A stretch of 36,057 bases of DNA from Clostridia bacterium (GCA_017468385.1 JAFUIQ010000015.1:79726-115782), one strand, 5' to 3'; shown: positions 24,441 through 33,648, counted from the stretch's first letter. Program-made: numbers and translations. The notes: generated by a model not told the origin, from the sequence alone.

Positions 24441-26777
24441 TCAAAGGGCCTGCACAAAGAGTTCGCCATCCCGCACATTCACGTGCAAAGCGGACACCTG
24501 GCCCTGCTGATCTATGATTGCGTTGGCAATGCGATCCTCGATCTCCGTTTGAATGAAACGGCGCATATTCCGTGCACCGTACTTCGTGGAATAGGATTTT
24601 TCCGCAATCCGCTTCAGTGCCTGATCGGTCCATGTGAGTTTCATGGACTTTTCAGCCAGAACGGATGCACAATCCGCCATCATTAAAGCCGCGATGCTGA
24701 CAAAATCCTCTTTGGTCAGCGTACGGAATGTGATAATTTCATCCACGCGGTTCAAAAACTCGGGGCGCAGGAATTCAGACAGGGATTTCATAGTACGCTC
24801 GTGCGCAACCGTTTCCTGCTTCTCTGCAAATCCCGCCGTATAGGAGGCATTGGAAGAACCGGCATTGGTGGTCATAACAATGACCGTGTTCTCGAAACTG
24901 ACCACTCTTCCCTGCGCATCGGTGACGCGACCGTCATCCAGAATCTGGAGCAGAATGTTCATCACATCCGGATGGGCCTTTTCGATCTCATCGAACAGCA
25001 CAACAGAATACGGGCGGCGGCGGATCTTTTCAGTCAGCTGCCCGGCATCATCATATCCCACGTATCCGGGAGGCGCACCGATAATGCGCGACACGGAGAA
25101 TTTATCCATGAACTCGCTCATGTCCAGACGGATCAGCGTTTCCGGCGTGGAGAAAAGCTCACTGGCCAGAACTTTTACCAATTCCGTTTTACCCACCCCA
25201 GTAGGTCCGGCAAAAATGAAAGAAACCGGTTTTCTCTTATAAGCCATACCGACGCGGTTGCGGCGTACAGCCCGGGCAACGGCAGACACCGCCTCAGGCT
25301 GTCCGATGATGCGGCGGGACAGATTCCCCTCCAGGCTGGACAGACGTGCGTATTCACTCTCATGGATGCTGGATGCAGGAATGCCAGTCCAAATTTCAAT
25401 CACGTTGGCCAGATCCGCTACGGTCATTTCGATTTTGGCGCAAGCATCGGATACCGTGTTGTACCGTTCCTCCAGGCGGATCAGCTCAACCTTTAGATCG
25501 GCCATGCGCTTGAAGGTCTCCTCATCCGTTTCCCCTTGCGAAGCCTTGGCAGACAACGCATCTGCTTCTGTTTGCAAAGCGCTACGCTTGTCGGACAGCT
25601 CCCGTTTCTCATTGATGTCCGCCGAGGAAAGCGAGATCTGCGATGCGGCCTCGTCGATCAGATCGATAGCCTTATCGGGCAAATACCGCTCTGTGATATA
25701 CCGCTCGCTGAGAGACACAGCGGCATGCAAAACACTGTCGGGAATCAAAATCCCGTGGTATGCCTCGTAATAGTGCTTGATACCGCGCAAAATGGATTCT
25801 GTATCCTCAAGGCTCGGTTCGTTTACCGTTACGGGCTGGAAACGACGCTCCAATGCAGAGTCTTTTTCGATATATTTACGGTACTCTGTCAGCGTGGTCG
25901 CGCCGATCACCTGAATCTCTCCGCGGGACAACGCCGGTTTCAGAATGTTGGCGGCGTTCATGCTTCCCTCTGCGTCACCGGCACCGACGATGTTGTGCAC
26001 CTCATCAATCACCAGAATCACGTTGCCGGCGCTCTTGACATCGGCAAGCAATCCCATCATGCGGGATTCAAACTGGCCGCGGAACTGTGTCCCCGCCACC
26101 AGCGCGGTCAGATCCACAAGACAAACCTCACATCCGCGAAGACGATACGGCACATTCCCCTCGGCAATTCGCTGTGCCAATGCTTCCGCAATGGCCGTTT
26201 TACCAACGCCGGGCTCGCCGATCAAGCAGGGATTGTTCTTCTGACGGCGGCACAAAATCTGTATCACGCGATCCAGTTCCCGATCCCGTCCCACCACGCG
26301 ATCCAATTCGCCGTTTTTGGCACGCTGGGTCAGATTATGGCAATACGTAGCCAGGAATTTTTTCTCTTTCTTCTTTTCGGATGCCTTTTTTTCATTTTTC
26401 GGCGCATCCTGCGGCTTCATGAATGGCATCTGCATAGCACCCCGGAACAATTTCTGCAAATCAATTGCAGGAGCACGGCTCTCACCGGGAAGATCTCCGG
26501 AAGACTTTTCACCATCTTCGCTGCTATCCTCGGACACATTCTCCGATGTATCCTCGCCGCTGTCTTCCATTCCCTCGACCAGGCTTTCCATCTCGGAACT
26601 CATCCGTTCCACATCCTCATCGCTGAGTCCCATATTGGCAATAATATCATTTACGGGTTTGATACCCAGTTCCTTTGCACAGCGAATACACAATCCGTCC
26701 TGCTTGGGAACACCGTTCTCCAAATGAGATATAAAAACAACGGCCATGCGTTTTTTACATCTGGAACACATCACCAT
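24441..26777 (-). CDS. clpE: ClpE-type Hsp100 ATPase
   Basis: 778 residues. An N-terminal zinc finger (Cys4, 7, 30, 33) replaces the usual Clp N-domain, as in ClpE. A D/E/S-rich linker (about 52-100) follows. AAA+ domain 1 has GEPGVGKT (187-194) and VIDEVH (256-261). A short coiled-coil middle domain lies at about 388-450. AAA+ domain 2 has GPTGVGKT (524-531) and LFDEIEK (594-600). A loop 'YTAGFAEK' near 646-653 resembles the ClpP-docking tripeptide, reading AGF. It would unfold damaged proteins for ClpP; no clpP is in the window. GGTGA precedes ATG 26777 by seven bases. No CtsR box is seen. It is coupled to the P-type ATPase homologue downstream. Confidence 0.9.
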   Translation of the reverse strand: MVMCSRCKKRMAVVFISHLENGVPKQDGLCIRCAKELGIKPVNDIIANMGLSDEDVERMSSEMESLVEGMEDSGEDTSENVSEDSSEDGEKSSGDLPGESRAPAIDLQKLFRGAMQMPFMKPQDAPKNEKKASEKKKEKKFLATYCHNLTQRAKNGELDRVVGRDRELDRVIQILCRRQKNNPCLIGEPGVGKTAIAEALAQRIAEGNVPYRLRGCEVCLVDLTALVAGTQFRGQFESRMMGLLADVKSAGNVILVIDEVHNIVGAGDAEGSMNAANILKPALSRGEIQVIGATTLTEYRKYIEKDSALERRFQPVTVNEPSLEDTESILRGIKHYYEAYHGILIPDSVLHAAVSLSERYITERYLPDKAIDLIDEAASQISLSSADINEKRELSDKRSALQTEADALSAKASQGETDEETFKRMADLKVELIRLEERYNTVSDACAKIEMTVADLANVIEIWTGIPASSIHESEYARLSSLEGNLSRRIIGQPEAVSAVARAVRRNRVGMAYKRKPVSFIFAGPTGVGKTELVKVLASELFSTPETLIRLDMSEFMDKFSVSRIIGAPPGYVGYDDAGQLTEKIRRRPYSVVLFDEIEKAHPDVMNILLQILDDGRVTDAQGRVVSFENTVIVMTTNAGSSNASYTAGFAEKQETVAHERTMKSLSEFLRPEFLNRVDEIITFRTLTKEDFVSIAALMMADCASVLAEKSMKLTWTDQALKRIAEKSYSTKYGARNMRRFIQTEIEDRIANAIIDQQGQVSALHVNVRDGELFVQAL

Positions 26778-26793
26778 ATATCGATCACCTTAT

Positions 26794-26808
26794 CTGCGCC
26801 CCGCGCAG
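26794..26808 (-). other. GC-rich hairpin in front of clpE
   Basis: CTGCGC (26794-26799) and GCGCAG (26803-26808) form a perfect 6-bp stem with a 3-base loop, 17 bases before the clpE ATG and next to its ribosome-binding site. No T-run follows on the minus strand, so it is not a standard terminator. Confidence 0.45.
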
Positions 26809-26824
26809 CCTTTCTAAAAACACG

Positions 26825-27550
26825 TTACGGAAGAATCTGTTTGATCACATCATCAACCGAATGATTGGCAAAAAACTTCAAAATTACGGAATTCTCGATC
26901 ACAGACTCACTGAACAAATCCGGCGAGATCGATGCCATTGCATGGATGAACGGCACAGACAACGAGCTAAGAACCCACGCCCACACCAAAGCGATCACCA
27001 CGCCCACAAGCAAGCCGAGCATGGCGTTGGCGGTTTTTAAAACCGGAAGCTGGAAAATCAAGTCCAGGATCCACGTGAGGAGTTTCAGCACAGCCACTGC
27101 CGCGATAAATATCAAAAGGAATGCCAGCACGTTGGAGATCACATCCACCACCGGAGACGCGATTGTGTCGGAAAGCGTGTCCACCACACTCTCGGATGCA
27201 TCCGGATTTACGGGAACCGTCTGGCTGAGGGTGTTTTCATCCGCATTGTAGCGATCGATGATCTGTTGAAATGCATCGGGCATATCCTGGAACATTTTCT
27301 CCAGATCAAACGTGCCCTCGTCGTTCCGGGACAGTGATTTTATGGTATCCCCGATGGATTCGGATACATTCTCCATCAGATCGGAATTACGAATATATTG
27401 TGCAGCAGTAGGGGTGAATGCATACGCCAGGCACAGGGCGGCCACCAGCGTAAACACACCCATTACCGATTTGATAAAGCCACGCTTCGCGCCAAGTATA
27501 ATGGACGTAACACAAACCAACAGAATGATGCCGTCAAATACCAAACTCAT
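26825..27550 (-). CDS. CvpA-family membrane protein
   Basis: 241 residues. Two N-terminal helices ('GIILLVCVTSIILGAKRGF' and 'SVMGVFTLVAALCLAYAF') are followed by a loop of about 80 polar, acidic residues and two C-terminal helices (about 135-165 and 173-197). The pattern G-x-K-R-G-F after helix 1 is the CvpA hallmark. The family is named for colicin V production but is widespread, and its molecular role in Firmicutes is not settled. The loop between helices is longer than in the typical 160-180-residue proteins. GAGGTGA precedes ATG 27550. It lies between the DUF5711 gene and clpE in the long operon. Confidence 0.85.
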   Translation of the reverse strand: MSLVFDGIILLVCVTSIILGAKRGFIKSVMGVFTLVAALCLAYAFTPTAAQYIRNSDLMENVSESIGDTIKSLSRNDEGTFDLEKMFQDMPDAFQQIIDRYNADENTLSQTVPVNPDASESVVDTLSDTIASPVVDVISNVLAFLLIFIAAVAVLKLLTWILDLIFQLPVLKTANAMLGLLVGVVIALVWAWVLSSLSVPFIHAMASISPDLFSESVIENSVILKFFANHSVDDVIKQILP

Positions 27551-27577
27551 AATCGATCACCTCGTATGATATAATAA

Positions 27578-28783
27578 TCAGTTAAAATCCACAGAGGAAG
27601 CTCCGCCCGGGAAGCACAGCACCGCTCGCCCTTCCACTTCGCACACCTGCACCAGACTGCCGACAAACTGCACCGATCTGGCATCGGCTTTGGTGATATA
27701 TTCCACCGTGCTGCCATAGGATATGTAAACACCGTCATGCACGTCCGACGCAGTAACCGACGAAACTCTTTTATCCACCGCGGTATCCATCACAGACACC
27801 CCGTCAAAATTATACACGAGAATCCGATTTGTATTCCCGAGCACATTCTCACTGCACACAATCGCCGCCAGGCGATCGGAAACGTCAAACATAGAAAGCG
27901 TCATGGGGGAAAGCGAAACCTCCGCCATTACATTCCCCTCGGGCGATACAATCATGAAAGAACTGTCACAGACAACAGCTAAATTACCGCCGTTCATATA
28001 TCGGCAATACAGCGGGAGTCTTTCCCCCAGGGAGACTGTACGGGCTTCCTCCGATCCGATCCGCAAAAAGGATATCTCCGATTTCAGTGTCCAATCATCC
28101 GGACGAGAGGAAAGGATGGCGATGTTCTCACCGTCTTCATCCAGCGCAATGCCGGTGACATAAGAATCCCTGTAAATACGCTCAATATTCTTAAAGGATG
28201 CGTTGAATACATCAATCACATACTTCGATTCCGAACTCCGTGAGACAATCGCATATTGTCCTCCATCGCTGATGGAGGCGCAAAGGATGTCCCCCTCCAT
28301 AGTCCCGCCGGATACCCGCGCCAAAGTAGTCAGAAGCGAATACTCCCGACCGCCTTCATCGTAGAGAAGCATATACTTGTTTCCGGTAAGAAGCACCGGC
28401 GTTTTGTAGGAAACAGAATCACGGAACACGGAATTCCCGGCCGCATCGTACAGACGCACCCCGGAAGAACCGGCAACCGCCAGCGTATTTTTGAAAACGG
28501 AGAAGGACATATTCTGTTGTTCTTCATACACAACGGATGCGTATGCCCCGGAGGCTGACGATGAAATATTGAAATCGCGCATCAAGTACAGAAAATTTTC
28601 GTATGTAATACTGCTTCGGCCTGCCACAAGCATACCCGCAAGATATACCGTGAACAGCAAAAGCGTGATCCACTTCGCAGCACAAAAGCGGGAGGATATG
28701 TGCATATAATACCGATTATATGTTTGATTGTCCCGCATGATTGCCTCTGTGCGGATAGGCACCCGCTTATTACTCTGTGCCAT
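27578..28783 (-). CDS. DUF5711-like single-pass membrane protein with beta-propeller-like exterior
   Basis: 401 residues. A cytoplasmic head of about 35 residues and one helix (about 37-56, 'WITLLLFTVYLAGMLV') are followed by some 340 residues outside the membrane. These show repeated short strands such as 'GVRLYDAAGNSVF', 'ASISDGGQYAIVS' and 'GIALDEDGENIAILS', the rhythm of WD/PQQ-type propeller blades. No catalytic motif is visible. I recognise it as DUF5711-like from the layout and its position beside cvpA, an arrangement found in related Clostridia. Function unknown. GAGG precedes ATG 28783 by seven bases. Confidence 0.72.
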   Translation of the reverse strand: MAQSNKRVPIRTEAIMRDNQTYNRYYMHISSRFCAAKWITLLLFTVYLAGMLVAGRSSITYENFLYLMRDFNISSSASGAYASVVYEEQQNMSFSVFKNTLAVAGSSGVRLYDAAGNSVFRDSVSYKTPVLLTGNKYMLLYDEGGREYSLLTTLARVSGGTMEGDILCASISDGGQYAIVSRSSESKYVIDVFNASFKNIERIYRDSYVTGIALDEDGENIAILSSRPDDWTLKSEISFLRIGSEEARTVSLGERLPLYCRYMNGGNLAVVCDSSFMIVSPEGNVMAEVSLSPMTLSMFDVSDRLAAIVCSENVLGNTNRILVYNFDGVSVMDTAVDKRVSSVTASDVHDGVYISYGSTVEYITKADARSVQFVGSLVQVCEVEGRAVLCFPGGASSVDFN

Positions 28784-28813
28784 CGGTGAACCTCCTTGTC
28801 ATACTATTATCTT

Positions 28814-29608
28814 TCACAAGCACATCCAGTGAATTTCCCGATCGTATTTCACGTCGCTGAGATACAATCCGTCCGGCGGCGCGGTGAATCCGGCACTGGT
28901 CCGTCTGCACTCATCCAGCGCCACGCGAATGTCCTCGGATGTTTTTCGTCCGTATGCCACATCCATGAGGGATCCGGCCATAATACGGACCATGTTGTAC
29001 AGAAAGCCGTTCGCTTCCACATGATAAATAATCTGCTCACCGTCCCGGCGCACATTCGCCGCATATACTGTCCGCACAGTATCCTCCACGGAGGAACCGG
29101 CTGACATAAATCCGGCGAAATCATGCTCGCCCACAAACATCTGTGCCACCGCATTCATTTCGCTCAAGGCAGCAGCATCAATGCGTCTGGGCTCATGATG
29201 CGCCCGGTTCATCAGAAACGGATCGCGGTACGGAGCGTTGTGTATACGATACTCGTAGGCTTTGCTGATCACACTGTATCGCGGATGAAAATCATCCGTG
29301 ACGATGGCCGCGGCCACCACAGCAATATCCACCGGCAAAAGCACGTTGACGGCCCGGTGCATCTTCTCTGGCGGGATACGGCACCAATCGGTGCGGGAAA
29401 CGGACTCATCCGCCGGAACTACCGTGGCACAAAAACCAAGGGCATGTACCCCACTGTCCGTCCGACTGCATCCTGTCACATGACACGGAAAGCCAAACAA
29501 GCGGGAGAACGCCTCGGTAAGCACAGCCTGCACCGTAATGCCGTTGGGCTGTGTCTGAAAACCACAGTACCCTGCACCGTTATATCGAATCTTAACAAGT
29601 ATTTTCAT
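28814..29608 (-). CDS. truA: tRNA pseudouridine(38-40) synthase
   Basis: 264 residues. The catalytic aspartate is Asp51 in SRTDSGVHA (48-56). The family segment 'YNMVRIMAGSLMDVAYG' lies near 205-221. It converts uridines 38-40 of the tRNA anticodon arm to pseudouridine in the cytoplasm. The start is four bases after the ecfT stop, so the ribosome-binding site lies inside ecfT. The ecfA1-ecfA2-ecfT-truA order is the standard Firmicutes arrangement, usually found behind ribosomal-protein genes, which are absent here. Confidence 0.96.
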   Translation of the reverse strand: MKILVKIRYNGAGYCGFQTQPNGITVQAVLTEAFSRLFGFPCHVTGCSRTDSGVHALGFCATVVPADESVSRTDWCRIPPEKMHRAVNVLLPVDIAVVAAAIVTDDFHPRYSVISKAYEYRIHNAPYRDPFLMNRAHHEPRRIDAAALSEMNAVAQMFVGEHDFAGFMSAGSSVEDTVRTVYAANVRRDGEQIIYHVEANGFLYNMVRIMAGSLMDVAYGRKTSEDIRVALDECRRTSAGFTAPPDGLYLSDVKYDREIHWMCL

Positions 29609-29612
29609 AGCA

Positions 29613-30437
29613 TTACCATGACAGCATATAGCCGCCGAACTGATTCAGCACAAGAATTCCCGCGCCAAGTGCAATAACAAGGATACAAAACACATAATCC
29701 ATCGCACCGGCGTGGAGCACGTTCATACGGGTGCGTCCGTCACCGCCTGTGTAGCAACGGCATTCCATGGCGGTTGCCAACTCATCGGCACGTCGGAATG
29801 CGGATACAAACAAGGGCACGAGAATCGGCACCAGTGCTTTTGCGCGCTGGAGAAGCGATCCGGTGGAAAAATCCGCACCGCGTGCCTTCTGGGCGTTCAT
29901 GATTTTCTGCGTTTCTTCCGTCAGTGTGGGGATGAAACGCAAGGCAATGGTCATCATCATGGAAAACTCATGCACAGGCAAGCCGATCTTTTTCAGGGGA
30001 GAAAGCAGCTGTTCCAGTCCATCCGTGAGAGCAATCGGCGTGGTGGTGAACGTCATAAAGATCGTGGTACCGACCAGCAGAATGATAATGCGAACCGCGA
30101 TCAAAATCGCATTGATGATGCCTTCCAGATAGATCTGGATAAAGCCGAGGGAAACAAGCAGAGTCTCCCCTTCCATCCAGAAAATGTTGATCACTGCAGT
30201 AAACAACAGGATAATCACCAGCGGCTTCATGCTTTTCAAAACGATCCGCAGCGGAATACCGGACACGGCGATCAAGAAAATGGCCGACAGGAGCAGCAGC
30301 GCAAACGCGTACAGATTTTTGGCGAGAAATACCGCCACGATATACATGATCGCTGCAATAATCTTCGCACGGGGATCCATGCGGTGAAGGATAGAATTCC
30401 CCTCACAATACTGACCAAAGGAAATATCCAGATTCAT
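29613..30437 (-). CDS. ecfT: ECF transporter transmembrane component EcfT
   Basis: 274 residues with hydrophobic helices near 25-60, 70-88, 105-130, 198-214 and 245-265. The coupling helices that plug into the ATPases are recognisable: 'QKARGAD' (183-189) and 'AMECRCYTGG' (223-232), the second having C-R-C where A-R-C/S is more usual. EcfT joins two ATPases to interchangeable substrate-binding S components for vitamin and metal uptake. No S component is encoded in the window. It overlaps ecfA2 by four bases. 'DPRAK' (21-25) after helix-0 is typical. Confidence 0.93.
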   Translation of the reverse strand: MNLDISFGQYCEGNSILHRMDPRAKIIAAIMYIVAVFLAKNLYAFALLLLSAIFLIAVSGIPLRIVLKSMKPLVIILLFTAVINIFWMEGETLLVSLGFIQIYLEGIINAILIAVRIIILLVGTTIFMTFTTTPIALTDGLEQLLSPLKKIGLPVHEFSMMMTIALRFIPTLTEETQKIMNAQKARGADFSTGSLLQRAKALVPILVPLFVSAFRRADELATAMECRCYTGGDGRTRMNVLHAGAMDYVFCILVIALGAGILVLNQFGGYMLSW

Positions 30438-31294
30438 ATCTGACGCCCTCCGATCTTTGAAAGGATCTGCGATGCGGCGTACTTTACTGTGTATATATCC
30501 GCACCGATATCGATGCCATGCTTGCGCAGCTCGTCCGCCACATATGTGATCTGCGGCACATCCAGTCCCACATCCAGCAGTTCGTTATACCGCCCGAACA
30601 CCTCGGAGCATGTACCGTCCATAGCCACTTTACCGGCAGACATAACGATGATCCGATCGCAGTACATGGCCATATCTTCCATGCTGTGGCTAACGATGAT
30701 CACAGAAGTTCCGCTGCTGCGCTGGAACTCCCGGATACGTCCGAGAATCTCCCGGCGTCCGCCCGGATCCAATCCGGCGGCAGGCTCATCCAACACCAGA
30801 ATCTCCGGGCGCATGGCGATAACACCGGCCAATGCGGCACGGCGCTTCTGGCCGCCGGACAATTCAAAGGGGGATTTGTCGAGCAGACTCTCGTCCAGAC
30901 CGGCAAAATGCACCGCATCGATGACGCGCTGCTCAATCTCTTCTTTGCTCAGTCCCATATTCTTGGGGCCGAAGGCAATGTCATCCCGCACTGTTTCGTC
31001 AAACAACTGATACTCGGGATATTGCATAACCACACCGACGCGGAAACGGATATCGCGGATCTTCTTGGGATCCTCCCAGATATCTTTGCCATCGAGCAGA
31101 ACCTGCCCGGATGTAGGTTTCAAAATACCGTTCAGCAACTGCACCAAAGTAGATTTACCGCTGCCCGTGTGTCCCATGAATCCGGTCATCACCGATCCGC
31201 CCAGGTGCAAATTTATATTATCCAGCGCCCGTATTTCGTACGGCTCACCGGCTCCGTATACAAAAGAAACATTTTTCAGTTCAATTTGATACAT
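30434..31294 (-). CDS. ecfA2: ECF transporter ATPase EcfA2
   Basis: 286 residues. ABC ATPase with Walker A GHTGSGKST (41-49), Q-loop Gln91, signature ELSGGQKRR (144-152), Walker B with 'VLDEP' (167-171) and the late 'SHSMEDM' H-loop. The C-terminal extension 'VPQITYVADEL' is typical of Ecf ATPases. It pairs with EcfA1 to drive vitamin or metal uptake through EcfT. AGGAGAT precedes ATG 31294, 31 bases behind the ecfA1 stop. Its stop overlaps the ecfT start, which implies coupled synthesis in a fixed ratio. Confidence 0.95.
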   Translation of the reverse strand: MYQIELKNVSFVYGAGEPYEIRALDNINLHLGGSVMTGFMGHTGSGKSTLVQLLNGILKPTSGQVLLDGKDIWEDPKKIRDIRFRVGVVMQYPEYQLFDETVRDDIAFGPKNMGLSKEEIEQRVIDAVHFAGLDESLLDKSPFELSGGQKRRAALAGVIAMRPEILVLDEPAAGLDPGGRREILGRIREFQRSSGTSVIIVSHSMEDMAMYCDRIIVMSAGKVAMDGTCSEVFGRYNELLDVGLDVPQITYVADELRKHGIDIGADIYTVKYAASQILSKIGGRQI

Positions 31295-31325
31295 TCTGAT
31301 ATATCTCCTTCATACTGAGCAAATA

Positions 31326-32207
31326 TCACTTGCCGCGCACGTCGGTCATACGTTTCATGGCCTCCGCAATCTCGGCCGCACATTCAGCCGGCTCGAAAAT
31401 GTCGGTGCGCACATTCAATCCGTTTTGCTTCAGCAAATACAACAATTCCGTGGTCTGCGGTACATCCAGGCGGATATCCCACAGTTTTTCCGGTTGAGAA
31501 AATACTTCCTCGGGCGTTCCGTCCATGAACACCTTGCCTTGATCCATCACTACGACCCGGTCTGCATGCATGGCCTCGTTCATATAGTGGGTAATGTGCA
31601 AAACGGTAATTCCCTCTTCCCGATTCAGGCGAACGATAGTGTCCATAACTTCTTTCCGGCCGACGGGGTCCAGCATGGCGGTGCTTTCGTCAAAAATGAT
31701 ACATTTACGCCGCATGGCGATGACACCGGCGATGGCCACCCGCTGTTTCTGACCGCCCGACAGTTTATGAGACATATGGCGGGCGTATTTGGTCATACCA
31801 ACAAGCCGCAACGCCTCATCCACCCGATGACGGATCTTCTCGGACGGGATGCCCAGATTTTCCACACCGAACGCCACATCTTCTTCCACGATAGTGGCAA
31901 CAATCTGATTATCCGGATTCTGAAACACCATGCCCACATCCCGCCGGGCTTTGAGGACATCTTCGTCGGTCACATCGTCAGCTGACATGTTCTTGCCCCG
32001 GATGATCACAGCCCCGGAATCCGGTACCAACACCAGACTCATCATTTTAGCAAGTGTGGATTTTCCGCTTCCGTTGTGTCCGAGAATGGCCACAAAAGAT
32101 CCTTCTTCAATAGACAGATTCACATGTTCCAGCGCATTCCGCGCCGCTTCCCCATCCTCTGTAGGATAGGCAAACGTCAAATCTTTGACTTCGATGATTT
32201 TTCCCAT
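31326..32207 (-). CDS. ecfA1: ECF transporter ATPase EcfA1
   Basis: 293 residues. Walker A GHNGSGKST (43-51), Q-loop 'FQNPDNQI' (95-102), signature KLSGGQKQR (148-156) and Walker B 'IIFDEST' (170-176) give a complete ABC ATPase of the EcfA1 type. The phrase NPDNQ in the Q-loop region is characteristic of EcfA1, whereas EcfA2 has YPEYQ, as seen in the neighbour. The start lies only three bases after the preceding methyltransferase stop, so its ribosome-binding site is inside that gene. Confidence 0.95.
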   Translation of the reverse strand: MGKIIEVKDLTFAYPTEDGEAARNALEHVNLSIEEGSFVAILGHNGSGKSTLAKMMSLVLVPDSGAVIIRGKNMSADDVTDEDVLKARRDVGMVFQNPDNQIVATIVEEDVAFGVENLGIPSEKIRHRVDEALRLVGMTKYARHMSHKLSGGQKQRVAIAGVIAMRRKCIIFDESTAMLDPVGRKEVMDTIVRLNREEGITVLHITHYMNEAMHADRVVVMDQGKVFMDGTPEEVFSQPEKLWDIRLDVPQTTELLYLLKQNGLNVRTDIFEPAECAAEIAEAMKRMTDVRGK

Positions 32208-32210
32208 CGC

Positions 32211-33101
32211 TTACTTTCCTTTTCTCTCCCATCGAGCGCTGGCACCGGCAGGCAGATACAGCCCGCTTTGCGTCACAGGCAGTGCCAACTCACCCGTGGA
32301 CAGCATGCCGCTTTTTGCAATCGATTCCGGCAAAAGATCCATCAGCATATATCCCATGGAGGCCGGAGACAAACCTGTCGTATAGGAATTGATCAAGAAG
32401 AACAGGGGCTTGTCTGTCAGAATCTGCACGACCAACGACAGAAGATCGTAGGCGCATTCCTCCAGCTTCCACACTTCCCCGTTCGGTCCCCGTCCGTAGG
32501 ACGGAGGATCCATGATCACGCCATCGTACCGATTACCACGGCGGATCTCACGCTCCACAAATTTCCGGCAGTCGTCCACAATATAACGAACCGGGGCCTC
32601 TCCCAGACCGGACAGACGCAGATTCTCTTTAGCTGCTTGCACCATGCCCTTGGACGCATCGACATGGCACACAGCCGCACCGGCTTTCGCCGCAGCAGCT
32701 GTCGCTCCTCCGGTGTATGCGAACAAGTTCAGCACCTTCGGCTGGTATTCTGGATTTTTTGCACAGGCATCCCGGATGATCCCGGAAAACCAATCCCAAT
32801 TGACGGCTTGTTCCGGAAACAGTCCGGTGTGCTTGAATCCCATGGGGCGGAGTTTGAACTCCAATTCACCGTATCGGATGTTCCAATCCGCAGGCATCTT
32901 GGAGACAACCCACTGGCCGCCGCCGCTTTTGGCGCGGCGATATACACCGTGGGGGTGATTCCACAAGGGATGCCGGCGGGGGGAGTTCCAGATCACCTGC
33001 GGATCCGGACGGATCAGAATATACTTTCCCCATCTTTCCAGACGCTCACCGTTGGTTGCATCCAGCAATTCATAATCTTTCCACTGTTCATTGATAAACA
33101 T
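32211..33101 (-). CDS. class I SAM-dependent methyltransferase, RlmI/RlmK-like (rRNA m5C type)
   Basis: 296 residues. The SAM-binding motif I is LNLFAYTGG (124-132), followed by 'VDAS' (147-150) and the catalytic-side motif MDPPSYGRG (197-205). The 'HTGLFPEQ' segment (91-98) before motif I is shared with RlmI/YccW enzymes, which methylate cytosine in 23S rRNA. Unlike full-length RlmI it lacks an N-terminal PUA domain, so it may be a shorter member with another RNA target. GGAGG lies four bases before ATG 33101. It sits 13 bases behind ruvC and three before ecfA1, in the same operon. Confidence 0.87.
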   Translation of the reverse strand: MFINEQWKDYELLDATNGERLERWGKYILIRPDPQVIWNSPRRHPLWNHPHGVYRRAKSGGGQWVVSKMPADWNIRYGELEFKLRPMGFKHTGLFPEQAVNWDWFSGIIRDACAKNPEYQPKVLNLFAYTGGATAAAAKAGAAVCHVDASKGMVQAAKENLRLSGLGEAPVRYIVDDCRKFVEREIRRGNRYDGVIMDPPSYGRGPNGEVWKLEECAYDLLSLVVQILTDKPLFFLINSYTTGLSPASMGYMLMDLLPESIAKSGMLSTGELALPVTQSGLYLPAGASARWERKGK

Positions 33102-33114
33102 ACTTCCTCCGGAC

Positions 33115-33648
33115 CTATTTTTGTCCTTTCAGCATACCGCCGATGGCCGTAGGCTGATTATAATATTTTCCGAGACCGGATCCACCGGTGTGCGCGTGGC
33201 AAATGGCAATGGCAATGGCGTCCGCCGTATCATCCGGTTTGGGCGGTTCTTTCAGCCCAAGCATAAGCGTCACCATGGAAATCACCTGCTTTTTCTCTGC
33301 CTTACCATATCCGACAACCGCCTGTTTCACCTGCATGGGCGTATACTCATAGATAGGAACGCCATGCTGTTTGGCACAAAGCAAAATGACGCCGCGGGCT
33401 TCCGCCACCACAATTCCGGTGGTCACGTTGGTATTCCAAAACAACTCTTCTACCGCAATTGCATCCGGTTTATACTTTTCTATGATTTCGGAGAGACGCG
33501 AATAAATCTGTGCAAGGCGATCTTCCACAGGAAGGCCGGCCTTCGTCTGAACGGAGCCGTATGCCATAGGTTTGAAGCGGTTCGCGCTGTATTGCAGAAC
33601 GCCCCAGCCTACGATTGCAAGCCCCGGATCTACGCCAAGAATTACCAT
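33115..33648 (-). CDS. ruvC: crossover junction endodeoxyribonuclease RuvC
   Basis: 177 residues. The four acidic catalytic residues are in place: Asp7 ('GVDPG'), Glu67 ('AVEELFW'), Asp140 and Asp143 ('PDDTADAIAIAICH'), matching the usual RuvC D-E-D-D set. As a dimer it resolves Holliday junctions with RuvAB. The latter are not encoded in the window. It is the first gene of the long minus-strand run and has a near-perfect promoter (33677-33705) and a GGAGGAG ribosome-binding site. Confidence 0.96.
   Translation of the reverse strand: MVILGVDPGLAIVGWGVLQYSANRFKPMAYGSVQTKAGLPVEDRLAQIYSRLSEIIEKYKPDAIAVEELFWNTNVTTGIVVAEARGVILLCAKQHGVPIYEYTPMQVKQAVVGYGKAEKKQVISMVTLMLGLKEPPKPDDTADAIAIAICHAHTGGSGLGKYYNQPTAIGGMLKGQK

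Noticed and set aside
26794-26808. Hairpin between cvpA and clpE as a terminator
   Set aside because: There is no T-run on the minus strand and the stem is only six pairs, next to the clpE ribosome-binding site.
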